From a bacterium (GTDB lineage: Bacteria; UBP18; UBA7526): a stretch of 12,560 nucleotides of DNA. The notes beneath the pieces were generated by a model. It worked only from the letters and a program-made list of their open reading frames with translations. It had not been told where the DNA came from and made no database searches. The translations under genes and the position numbers were made by a program. The stretch is taken from the NCBI GenBank assembly GCA_030616365.1, contig JAUWXM010000029.1, positions 1 through 12,560 on the forward strand, written 5' to 3'. Numbering within the stretch: the stretch's first letter is position 1; the number at the start of each line of letters is the position of its first letter. Of the stretch, positions 1 through 6,526 are shown piece by piece.

Positions 1-1
1 G

Positions 2-319
2 GATGAAAGGTCCCAGCATAAGAATAAGGCCAAGGCCTTGAAGATTCTTTATGCTCGACTCTTCGATTACTTCACTCAGGAGCAGATCAGGAAGAGGGCC
101 CAGGAGCGAAGGATTCAGATTGGGACTGGGGATAGAAGTGAGCGCATCAGAACCTACAACTTCCCTCAGGGACGAGTAACCGACCATCGCATCAACCTTA
201 CCCTTCATAAATTGGATACCATCTTAGAAGGAGAGATAGAAGAACTGATCCAGAGGTTACAATCAGAGGATCAGATAAAGAAGTTGGAGAGGATTGCAAC
301 CGTAGAAGGCGCCCCGTAA
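2..319 (+). CDS. prfA: Peptide chain release factor 1, C-terminal part (5' end outside window)
   Basis: RF1 recognises UAA and UAG in the ribosomal A site and triggers peptide release. Only the C-terminal 105 residues are in the window, and the frame is open from base 2. The first residues read DERSQHKNKAKAL, followed by QIGTGDRSERIRTYNFPQ and GRVTDHRINLTLH. These are the family hallmarks that lie just after the GGQ loop, so the catalytic GGQ itself is upstream. A TTG at 38 is internal and is not a start. The gene ends at a TAA (317-319) that lies inside a palindromic element, so the last residues (GAP) are encoded by the element's left arm. prmC, whose product methylates the GGQ glutamine, follows directly, which is a very common gene pair. 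RF2 is excluded as an alternative with fair confidence because the residues around RSERIRTYNFPQ and TDHRI match RF1. Confidence 0.93.
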   Translation, partial: DERSQHKNKAKALKILYARLFDYFTQEQIRKRAQERRIQIGTGDRSERIRTYNFPQGRVTDHRINLTLHKLDTILEGEIEELIQRLQSEDQIKKLERIATVEGAP

Positions 320-338
320 AGCCTTACGGCCACGGGGC
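311..338. repeat. Palindromic element overlapping the prfA stop codon
   Basis: The left arm GCCCCGT pairs with the right arm ACGGGGC (7 bp), and a small inner GCC/GGC stem lies between them. The prfA TAA falls inside the element. The left end, CCCCGTAAA, is identical to that of the element at 12237-12265, and the right ends also match in ACGGGGC, so both are probably members of one family. No T-run follows, so it is a poor candidate for a rho-independent terminator. The rest of the gap up to prmC (339-385) is purine-rich, with two consecutive AAAGTAG heptamers. Confidence 0.7.
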
Positions 339-385
339 AAGCAGAATAAACCGCAAAGGACGCAGAGAAAGTAGAAAGTAGAGAT

Positions 386-1270
386 TTGAAGATAAGAGAA
401 GCCTTTTATCAAGCCCATCGAGATCTGGGGAATTTTTTGGAGGCTGAGGTACTCCTCAAGTCTTGTCTAGGCCTTGAGAGACAAGATATTTACCTGAATC
501 CAGATTGCGTTTTACCCCGCTATGAACTGAATCTTTTAGAAGAAGCAATAGAGAAAAGAAAGGCTCATCTGCCCTTAGCCTACATTACAGAAAAGAAGGA
601 GTTCTATTCTTTAGGGTTCAGAGTTACTCCAGATACCTTCATCCCTCGTCCAGAGACAGAATTCCTGATAGACGCGGTCCGGAAAAGATTACCGATCACT
701 GATCACCGTTCACCGATCACTGTCATAGATTTAGGAACGGGCTGTGGAAATATCGCTATTACCTTAGCGAGGTATATTCCTCACTCCAGGATATATGCTA
801 CGGATATCTCTAAAAAGGCTTTAGCGGTAGCAGAAGAGAATGCCAGAAAGCACAGAGTAGAAGATAGAATTACCTTTTTGGAAGGTGACCTCTTCTCTTC
901 TCTGAAAGATCACCATTTGGAAGGGAAGATAGACTTTTTAGTCTCCAATCCTCCCTATGTTATAAGAAGCGAGATCGATTCCTTGATGCCCGAAGTAGCG
1001 GATTATGAACCGCGCATCGCCTTGGATGGAGAAGAGGATGGGCTTTCCTTTTATAGAAGGATAATAGAAGAAGCGCACCTATATTTAAAGTCCCCCGCAC
1101 TAGAACAAGTTCGATGCGGGGCGGGCAGAGGCTGCTTAATTCTGGAGTTAGGAATAGATCAATCTTCCCAAGTAAAAGAAATGATTGAGAAGACCTTAAA
1201 GTTTGAATCTATGGAGATTATTAAGGATTACTCTCAGATAGAACGAGTAATTGTGGCTCGTAGCCGGTGA
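386..1270 (+). CDS. prmC: Peptide chain release factor glutamine N5-methyltransferase
   Basis: PrmC transfers a methyl group from S-adenosylmethionine to the glutamine of the GGQ motif of RF1 and RF2 in the cytoplasm. The 294-residue length is typical. Visible motifs are FIPRPETE (about residues 85-92), the SAM-binding loop DLGTGCGNIAI (about 115-125) and the catalytic NPPY (about 188-191). The start is TTG at 386. No ATG or GTG lies between the in-frame stop at 347 and this codon, and only a weak purine-rich ribosome site precedes it. Two oddities lie inside the gene. A heptamer tandem repeat at 694-721 encodes ITDHRSPIT just before the SAM loop. A palindrome at 1093-1121 adds about 12 residues (PALEQVRCGAGR) where the family normally has a short LKPGG turn before the LILELG strand. 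Both preserve the frame, so the enzyme is probably functional. Confidence 0.93.
   Translation: MKIREAFYQAHRDLGNFLEAEVLLKSCLGLERQDIYLNPDCVLPRYELNLLEEAIEKRKAHLPLAYITEKKEFYSLGFRVTPDTFIPRPETEFLIDAVRKRLPITDHRSPITVIDLGTGCGNIAITLARYIPHSRIYATDISKKALAVAEENARKHRVEDRITFLEGDLFSSLKDHHLEGKIDFLVSNPPYVIRSEIDSLMPEVADYEPRIALDGEEDGLSFYRRIIEEAHLYLKSPALEQVRCGAGRGCLILELGIDQSSQVKEMIEKTLKFESMEIIKDYSQIERVIVARSR
694..721. repeat. Degenerate heptamer tandem repeat inside prmC
   Basis: Four consecutive 7-base units of the form GATCACY (the third is GTTCACC) fill 694-721. The period is not a multiple of three, so the repeat is not explained by a repeated peptide. It encodes part of a variable linker between the N-terminal domain and the methyltransferase domain. 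It resembles the short-period repeats found in the intergenic gaps of this window. Confidence 0.75.
1093..1121. repeat. Palindromic element inserted in frame in prmC
   Basis: The left arm CCCCGCA pairs with TGCGGGG (7 bp), and an inner GAAC/GTTC pair is separated by 2 bases. The element lies where PrmC proteins normally have a compact LKPGG-like turn, which is expanded here by about 12 residues. Flanking conserved residues (YLK before, LILELG after) stay in frame. The CCCCG...CGGGG ends match the other palindromes of the window. Confidence 0.7.
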
Positions 1271-1318
1271 GACAATGGGACAGTTAGACTGTCAACCTGT
1301 CAGACCGTTAGACTGACT
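1271..1318. repeat. Octamer tandem repeat in the prmC-murA gap
   Basis: Six successive 8-base units follow the consensus GACNGTYA with substitutions and no gaps between units, starting right after the prmC stop codon. They fill nearly the whole spacer before the murA ribosome site (GAGGAG near 1320-1325). I see no promoter or terminator in it. Confidence 0.75.
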
Positions 1319-1331
1319 GCGAGGAGCAACT

Positions 1332-2648
1332 ATGCAAAAAATCATTATTACTGGTGGAGAAAGACTAAAGGGCAGAGTAAGAATAAGTGGTTCAAAGAAT
1401 GCCGCCCTTCCTATCATGGCCGCTACATTATTGACCAATGGAGTAACTACTCTCTCGAATATCCCTCGCCTTAAGGATGTCACTACCATGGCTCGGGTAT
1501 TAAGAACCCTGGGGGCTAAGGTAGAATTTAAGGAAGGGAGACTAAAGATCGATACTACCAATGTCGATCGCTTCCTTGCCCCCTATAATTTAGTGAAGAC
1601 CATGAGGGCTTCCTTCCTGGTCTTCGGGCCTCTTCTGGCAAAATTAGGAAGGGCGAGGGTCTCTCTGCCCGGAGGGTGTGCCATCGGCTCCCGTCCGGTA
1701 GACCTACATCTGAGGGGATTTGAAGAGTTGGGGGCAGAGGTGAGCATGGGTGGTGGTTATACCCAGGTAACCCCCGTTAGAAGTAAGACGCCTGAGGCGT
1801 CTGCCTCGCTTGTAGCGAGGACTTCTAACGGGGTAAAGAGGGATGGACTGCTCGGTGCTGAAATCTACCTGGACTTTCCTTCTGTGGGGGCAACAGAGAA
1901 TCTCATGATGGCTGCTACTCTGGCTAAGGGAAAGACAACCATAGAGAACGCGGCTAAAGAGCCAGAGATTGTAGATCTGGCAAACTTCCTGAATAAAATG
2001 GGAGCAAAGATTAAGGGGGCGGGAAGGGACACCATCAGGATTGAGGGGGTAAAGGAGCTGAAAGGAACAGATTACTCTATCATCCCGGATAGGATTGAGG
2101 CTGGAACCTATATAATTGCCTCTGCCATTACCAGAGGAGATATTATCTTAGAGGGCGCTAAGATTAATCACTTGGAATCCTTAGTTACCAAGCTCCATGA
2201 GGCAGGAATAGAGATTGAGGATGAGAATGGAGCGATTAAAGTAAAAGCAGGAAGAATCAAAGCAGTAAATGTCAAAACCATGCCTTATCCTGGCTTTCCC
2301 ACAGACATGCAGGCCCAGTTTATGGCCCTTATGAGCATTACCCCGGGAATAAGCATTATTACTGAAACGATATTTGAGAATAGGTTCATGCACGTTTCAG
2401 AACTTTTAAGAATGGGAGCAGATATTAAAATCGAGGGATCAAGCGCCGTAGTAAAAGGGGTAAAGTCCTTAAGTGAGGCACCGGTCATGGCCACTGACCT
2501 AAGGGCCTCTGCGGCTCTTATCTTAGCCGGCTTAATTGCTAAAGGAAAGACGGAGATCTCTCGTATCTATCACCTGGATCGGGGATATGAAAGAATTGTG
2601 GAGAAGCTTTCTAACTTAGGAGCAAAGATAGAGAGAATTAAACAGTAA
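1332..2648 (+). CDS. murA: UDP-N-acetylglucosamine 1-carboxyvinyltransferase
   Basis: MurA catalyses the first committed step of peptidoglycan precursor synthesis, transferring enolpyruvate from PEP to UDP-GlcNAc in the cytoplasm. The start is ATG at 1332, with GGAG about 7 bases upstream. Family signatures are SGSKNAALPIMAATLL near the N-terminus (residues about 20-36), the PEP-binding loop GGCAIGSRPVDLHL with the cysteine attacked by fosfomycin (C near residue 116), PSVGATENLMMAA, and the PTDMQAQFMAL segment. The protein has 438 residues, about 20 more than usual. The excess is accounted for by an in-frame palindromic element at 1772-1833, which encodes residues about 147-168 between GGGY and the LLGAEIYLDFPSVGATEN strand. 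The catalytic Cys means natural fosfomycin resistance by Cys-to-Asp replacement is not indicated. Confidence 0.96.
   Translation: MQKIIITGGERLKGRVRISGSKNAALPIMAATLLTNGVTTLSNIPRLKDVTTMARVLRTLGAKVEFKEGRLKIDTTNVDRFLAPYNLVKTMRASFLVFGPLLAKLGRARVSLPGGCAIGSRPVDLHLRGFEELGAEVSMGGGYTQVTPVRSKTPEASASLVARTSNGVKRDGLLGAEIYLDFPSVGATENLMMAATLAKGKTTIENAAKEPEIVDLANFLNKMGAKIKGAGRDTIRIEGVKELKGTDYSIIPDRIEAGTYIIASAITRGDIILEGAKINHLESLVTKLHEAGIEIEDENGAIKVKAGRIKAVNVKTMPYPGFPTDMQAQFMALMSITPGISIITETIFENRFMHVSELLRMGADIKIEGSSAVVKGVKSLSEAPVMATDLRASAALILAGLIAKGKTEISRIYHLDRGYERIVEKLSNLGAKIERIKQ
1772..1833. repeat. Cloverleaf palindromic element inserted in frame in murA
   Basis: The outer arms CCCCGTTAGAAGT (1772-1784) and ACTTCTAACGGGG (1821-1833) are perfect complements of 13 bp. 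The interior holds two further perfect hairpins: AGACGCC/GGCGTCT (1786-1802, loop TGA) and CCTCGCT/AGCGAGG (1804-1820, loop TGT). The whole folds as a three-way junction with only two unpaired bases between stems. It adds about 21 residues to MurA while keeping the frame. The last hairpin abuts the outer arm directly. Confidence 0.9.
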
Positions 2649-2650
2649 GC

Positions 2651-2671
2651 AATGCAAAATGCAAAATGAGA
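2651..2671. repeat. Short heptamer repeat in the murA-hisD gap
   Basis: Two identical AATGCAA units and a third diverged unit follow the murA stop. The remainder of the 40-base gap provides the hisD ribosome site (GAGAGG). Confidence 0.55.
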
Positions 2672-2688
2672 GCAAGTGAGAGGATAAG

Positions 2689-3984
2689 ATGAAGATTCTA
2701 AGGACTAATACTAAAGAGACTAAGAAGAGAATTGAAAGAATAGTGAATCGTAGGACTCTTCTGGAAGATAAAAGATTAGAGAAACAGATCAAAGAAATCA
2801 TTGAAGATGTACGGAAGAAGGGCGATAGGGCCCTCTTAAGATATACTAAGAAGTTTGATGGGGTCTCCCTTTCTTCTAAAAGCTTGAGAGTCAGTAAAAG
2901 AGAGATTGAAGATGCAAAAAGATCGGTAGATAAGGATTTTATAGAGGCATTAAAGAAGGCCTATCAGAATATCAAAAGATATCACGAAAAACAACTTCCC
3001 AGATCCTTTAAGATTTCTCCTCGAAAAGGAGTAAATTTAGAGGAGAGATTTCAGCCAATAAAGAGGGTGGGAATCTATATTCCAGGAGGAAGAGCTTCTT
3101 ATCCCTCGGCTGTCCTAATGGCCGGCATCCCTGCTAAAATAGCAGGGGTAAAAGAAATCGTTATGGTCTCTCCACCCCAAAGAAATGGGAAACTAAGTCC
3201 CTATATTTTAATGGCGGCGGATCCAGTAGGAATAAAAGAAATCTATAAAGCGGGAGGAGCCCAGGCCATTGCTGCTTTAGCCTATGGTACAGAGACCATT
3301 CCCAAGGTAGACAAGATCGTCGGTCCAGGAAATATCTATGTTACCCTGGCAAAGAAGTTGGTCTATGGAGAAGTAGACATCGATATGCTCGCTGGGCCAA
3401 GTGAGATTTTAATCTTAGCGGATGAAAGTGCTAATCCTTCCTTTATCGCATCTGATCTAATTGCACAGGCAGAACATGATAAACTATCCTGGCCCCTCCT
3501 TATCTCTACTTCTTTAAGATTAGCCCGAAAAGTAGAGCAGGAGATTAGAAAGCAGGTTAAACCTTTAACAAGGAGAGAGATAATCAATGCTTCCTTAAAG
3601 AATAATGGAGCCTTAATTGTCACCAAAGACTTAAAAGAAGCGATCGAGCTGACAAATGAGATGGCACCAGAGCACTTAGAGATTATGACCAGAAATCCAG
3701 GACAAGTAGCGAAGAAAATTAGAAATGCTGGTGCTATATTCTTGGGTCCCTATTCTTCTGAGTCAGTGGGAGACTATATCGCTGGACCAAGTCACATCCT
3801 GCCCACAAGTGGAACAGCAAGGTTCTATTCTCCTTTGGGAGTGAGGGACTTTATGAAGTCTTCCCACGTTATCTCTTATTCTAAAAAAGCCCTAAAAAGA
3901 GAGGCAAAAGAGATTATAGAACTTGCCCAAAGAGAAGGCCTGGATGGCCACGCAAAAGCAATTGAAGTCAGAAGGAGGAAATGA
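2689..3984 (+). CDS. hisD: Histidinol dehydrogenase
   Basis: HisD performs the last two steps of histidine synthesis, oxidising L-histidinol to L-histidine with two NAD+, using a zinc ion. The 431-residue length is typical. Conserved blocks appear in the usual order: RVGIYIPGGRASYPSAVLM (about 126-144), AGGAQAIAALAYGTETI and VDKIVGPGNIYV, GEVDIDMLAGPSEILILAD, LIAQAEHD (zinc and catalytic region), NEMAPEHLEI with the catalytic Glu-His pair, and the C-terminal GPYSSESVGDYIAGPSHILPT plus SPLGVRDF. The start ATG at 2689 follows a GAGAGG. The stop overlaps the ribosome-site region of hisB, so the two are likely co-translated. Confidence 0.97.
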   Translation: MKILRTNTKETKKRIERIVNRRTLLEDKRLEKQIKEIIEDVRKKGDRALLRYTKKFDGVSLSSKSLRVSKREIEDAKRSVDKDFIEALKKAYQNIKRYHEKQLPRSFKISPRKGVNLEERFQPIKRVGIYIPGGRASYPSAVLMAGIPAKIAGVKEIVMVSPPQRNGKLSPYILMAADPVGIKEIYKAGGAQAIAALAYGTETIPKVDKIVGPGNIYVTLAKKLVYGEVDIDMLAGPSEILILADESANPSFIASDLIAQAEHDKLSWPLLISTSLRLARKVEQEIRKQVKPLTRREIINASLKNNGALIVTKDLKEAIELTNEMAPEHLEIMTRNPGQVAKKIRNAGAIFLGPYSSESVGDYIAGPSHILPTSGTARFYSPLGVRDFMKSSHVISYSKKALKREAKEIIELAQREGLDGHAKAIEVRRRK

Positions 3985-3985
3985 A

Positions 3986-4588
3986 GTGGCAAAAAGAGTA
4001 GCAGAAAAAACGAGAAAGTCAAAAGAGACAGAGATTAAAGTGAGACTTAATCTTGATGGTGAAGGAAAGACTAAAGTCGGTACCAAAATTGGACTTTTAG
4101 ACCATATGTTAGAACTCTTTGCCTTCCATGGCTTATTTGATTTGGAGATTGAGGCAAAAGGGGACCTGCAGGTTGACCTCCATCATACTAATGAGGATAT
4201 CGGTATTGTTCTGGGCCAAGTATTTAAGCAGGCCCTGGGCGATAAAAAGGGAATAAAAAGATTTGGTTATGCTTCGGTGCCTATGGAAGGTGTATTGGCC
4301 AAGGTTACTGTAGATATCAGTGGCAGAGGTCATTTTACCAGTGGAGAAGATGTGCAATTTCCTCATGATGAAAAAGAAAAATATTCTAAAATATATTTTG
4401 ACCACTTCTGGGAATCATTTGCTAAACAAAGTGGGATTAATTTAATTATTGAAATTTCTGGTTTAACAGCTGATTTACATACGTTGTTGGAGCCTATATT
4501 TAAAGCTCTGGGTCTTGCTTTGCGTCAGGCTGTGGAAATTGACCCCCGCAGAAAAGATGTACCTTCTACAAAGGGTATCATTGATTAA
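3986..4588 (+). CDS. hisB: Imidazoleglycerol-phosphate dehydratase, divergent metal site
   Basis: This family dehydrates imidazole glycerol phosphate to imidazole acetol phosphate using two manganese ions. I chose GTG at 3986 because a strong GGAGG (3974-3978) lies 7 bases upstream and the resulting 200 residues fit the family. The frame is open upstream to 3923, but that region overlaps hisD. Retained motifs are SKETEIKVRLNLDG, GLLDHMLELFAFHG, LHHTNED, SGRG and the C-terminal PSTKG. Departures from the family are clear. The usual LHI histidine strand reads LIIEI, the usual NDHHxxEA reads ADLHTLLEP (one of the paired histidines lost), and PMDE reads PMEG. Two metal-ligand histidines therefore appear missing. 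It may be a divergent but active enzyme, or hisB function may be supplied elsewhere. Family assignment is secure and activity is not. Confidence 0.9.
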   Translation: MAKRVAEKTRKSKETEIKVRLNLDGEGKTKVGTKIGLLDHMLELFAFHGLFDLEIEAKGDLQVDLHHTNEDIGIVLGQVFKQALGDKKGIKRFGYASVPMEGVLAKVTVDISGRGHFTSGEDVQFPHDEKEKYSKIYFDHFWESFAKQSGINLIIEISGLTADLHTLLEPIFKALGLALRQAVEIDPRRKDVPSTKGIID

Positions 4589-4599
4589 TAAGAGGAAGT

Positions 4600-5325
4600 A
4601 TGCTTATCATTCCGGCTATTGACTTAATTGAGGGAAGATGTGTAAGATTAAGAGAGGGTAGATTATCCTCTGAAGAAGTCTATTCTAAAGAGCCGGTCGC
4701 TGTAGCCGAGTTGTGGGAATTGAAGGGAGCGAAGAGACTCCATATCGTTGATCTGGATGGCGCCTTTGAAGGAAGACCTCAGAATTTAGAAGTAGTCAAA
4801 AGAATTGCTAAAAGCATTAAGATACCCATCCAGTTTGGAGGCGGGGTGAGAAATCTGAAAACCATTGAGGAAGTCTTAGATTGTGGTGTGGAATATGTGA
4901 TTTTAGGAACTATTGCTATTTCTAGACCAGAATTCGTTAAAAGAGCAGTAAAGAAATTTGGAAAGAGAATAATGGTGAGCATCGATGCCTCTAATCTAAC
5001 GGTTAGGGTCCGGGGATGGGAGAAGAAGACCAGAAAGACCGCTCCTATTTTAGCTAAAGAGATGGAGAGATTAGGAGTAGAAAATATTATCTTCACTGAT
5101 ATAAAAAGAGATGGAACTTTAAGAGGGCCCAATATCTCCCAGATCAAGAAGATGCTAAAAGTAGTAAATACTCCTTTAATAGTCTCTGGAGGAATCTCTT
5201 CTTTAGAAGACATAAAGAAATTAAAACCTTTAGAAAAGAAGGGATTATTCGGAGTCATTGTGGGTAAAGCCCTCTATACAGGGAGAATAGACTTGGAAAA
5301 AGCAATTACTCTTGCTGGAAATTAA
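4600..5325 (+). CDS. hisA: ProFAR isomerase (phosphoribosylformimino-5-aminoimidazole carboxamide ribotide isomerase)
   Basis: HisA is a (beta/alpha)8-barrel that isomerises ProFAR to PRFAR by an Amadori rearrangement. Evidence includes the N-terminal IPAIDLIEGRCVRL with the catalytic Asp of strand 1, IVDLDGAFEG, QFGGGVRN (phosphate-binding), GVEYVILGT, the second catalytic Asp in FTDIKRDGTLRGPN, and SGGISSLEDI plus GVIVGKALYTGRI at the C-terminus. Its length, 241 residues, is normal. ATG at 4600 follows AGAGGAAGT. HisF is the closest relative, but the AIDLIEG opening, in place of the CLDV found in HisF, points to HisA. Unusually, no hisF follows. A membrane protein gene starts 44 bases downstream (17 if its upstream TTG is used). 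Confidence 0.95.
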   Translation: MLIIPAIDLIEGRCVRLREGRLSSEEVYSKEPVAVAELWELKGAKRLHIVDLDGAFEGRPQNLEVVKRIAKSIKIPIQFGGGVRNLKTIEEVLDCGVEYVILGTIAISRPEFVKRAVKKFGKRIMVSIDASNLTVRVRGWEKKTRKTAPILAKEMERLGVENIIFTDIKRDGTLRGPNISQIKKMLKVVNTPLIVSGGISSLEDIKKLKPLEKKGLFGVIVGKALYTGRIDLEKAITLAGN

Positions 5326-5369
5326 AATAAGGGGGTAAAAAATTGTTTATATCTTTCCGAAAGGAATTA

Positions 5370-6086
5370 ATGAGAGTAACAAAATTATGGAATAAGCCAA
5401 GCGTCTATCGTTCTACAAAAGCTAGGTATATTGCAAATTTAGGATATCTTTTATTCCTTATTTCCGCCTCCCTTAGTCAGTATTATCTGACAAAAGGGAG
5501 ACTCTATGCAGAGGCTTGGGAAGTTTTAGAGGTGTCAGTGAAAATGATGCAAAAAGGAGTTTTCTTTGTAGGAATGTCCGCCTTGAGCGGCTCTTTATTT
5601 ATAGGACTGCTTAAAGGTCTAGGAACTAAATTATTAAGTTTCTGTTTGGGAATGGCAGGGTTATATATTATTATCCTGTCGGCCAATTTTAATTTTTCCT
5701 ATACTTCTGAAAATGTTTTTGGTAGATATTTTTCTATAATTAGTATATCATTTTTAGTAGTTATAATTATTCTTGGTATAGCCTCCTGCATTATTTTTAC
5801 TCGAGAAGCGAAGAGAAAACATCGCGAGCTGAAGGAGAAACAATTTAGGCCTAAAAGAAAGAAATTTAGTGACTATTCCTTTTCTATAATCTGTTTTCTC
5901 TTATGTATTATCTTTTGGAAAGCAAACAATGCTATCAGTGTCAAAATTACTCTGGAGAAATTTTGGTTTTATTTTATTCCATCAATTACCTCTTTCATCC
6001 TGATTATATTGTTTATTATGCTCGCAATGCTCGGACTAGTTAAAAATAACAATAGTTCATCATCCATTACCATCGGAGGACAATGA
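5370..6086 (+). CDS. Unrecognised six-segment membrane protein between hisA and hisI
   Basis: I do not recognise this family. The 238-residue product has six hydrophobic segments, at about residues 20-40, 64-85, 86-107, 122-143, 167-187 and 198-224. A strongly basic loop of about 23 residues (144-166, rich in K and R) lies between segments 4 and 5, and the positive-inside rule places it in the cytoplasm. No catalytic motif or signal peptide is visible. The chosen start is ATG 5370 with AAAGG five bases upstream. A TTG at 5343 preceded by GGGGG is an alternative that adds nine residues. The gene is visibly more AT-rich than hisI and trpD after it, partly because membrane codons are T-rich. It ends in a TGATG overlap with hisI, so the two are probably translationally coupled. 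A link to histidine metabolism is not supported by anything in its sequence. Confidence 0.8.
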   Translation: MRVTKLWNKPSVYRSTKARYIANLGYLLFLISASLSQYYLTKGRLYAEAWEVLEVSVKMMQKGVFFVGMSALSGSLFIGLLKGLGTKLLSFCLGMAGLYIIILSANFNFSYTSENVFGRYFSIISISFLVVIIILGIASCIIFTREAKRKHRELKEKQFRPKRKKFSDYSFSIICFLLCIIFWKANNAISVKITLEKFWFYFIPSITSFILIILFIMLAMLGLVKNNNSSSSITIGGQ

Positions 6087-6526
6087 TGAAGAAACTACTT
6101 GAGAGATTAAAGTTCGATGAGAAGGGCCTCATCCCGGTCATCATTCAGGATGTTGATACCAATGAGGTCTTGATGCTCGCCTATATGAATGAGGAGGCCT
6201 TCATCATGACCATGGAGACCGGAAAGACCCACTTCTGGAGCCGGTCAAGAGAAAAGTTATGGTTAAAAGGAGAGGAATCAGAAAATTACCAGCAAGTGGA
6301 GGATGTCTACTTTGACTGCGATGCCGATACCCTTTTAATCAAGGTGCGCCAGGTAAGGGGTGCCTGTCATAAGGGTTACTGGTCCTGCTTCTATCGCCAG
6401 ATGAAGAAGGAGGGAGAGGTAAAGATAGTGGGAAAGAAGGTCTTTGAGCCAAAGACGGTCTACGGTCCAAAGGAAACCATAGAGAAGACCTACCAAATCC
6501 TTGAGAAAAAGAAGAAAAGAAAATGA
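6086..6526 (+). CDS. hisI: Phosphoribosyl-AMP cyclohydrolase
   Basis: HisI opens the purine ring of phosphoribosyl-AMP, the third step of histidine synthesis, using zinc. Evidence includes VLMLAYMNEEAF, GKTHFWSRSREKLWLKGE (about residues 45-62), the zinc and magnesium motif DCDAD, and the cysteine motifs RGACHKG and SCFYR. The single-domain form of 146 residues lacks the HisE pyrophosphohydrolase domain. The last 30 residues are a lysine-rich tail. Two ATG codons are in tandem. The second (6086) is six bases from GGAGG at 6075-6079 and is preferred over 6083, which is only three bases away. The GESSGN-like segment of the family reads GEESEN here. Its stop overlaps the trpD start by four bases (ATGA), which couples a histidine gene to a tryptophan gene. 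Confidence 0.94.
   Translation: MKKLLERLKFDEKGLIPVIIQDVDTNEVLMLAYMNEEAFIMTMETGKTHFWSRSREKLWLKGEESENYQQVEDVYFDCDADTLLIKVRQVRGACHKGYWSCFYRQMKKEGEVKIVGKKVFEPKTVYGPKETIEKTYQILEKKKKRK

Noticed and set aside
3923..3985. Longer hisB N-terminus starting at 3923
   Set aside because: It overlaps hisD coding sequence, has no ribosome site, and exceeds family length. GTG 3986 has GGAGG at correct spacing.
4779..5258. Antisense open frame of 159 codons opposite hisA
   Set aside because: It lies wholly on the opposite strand of a well-conserved gene and has no recognisable motif, so it is a shadow frame.
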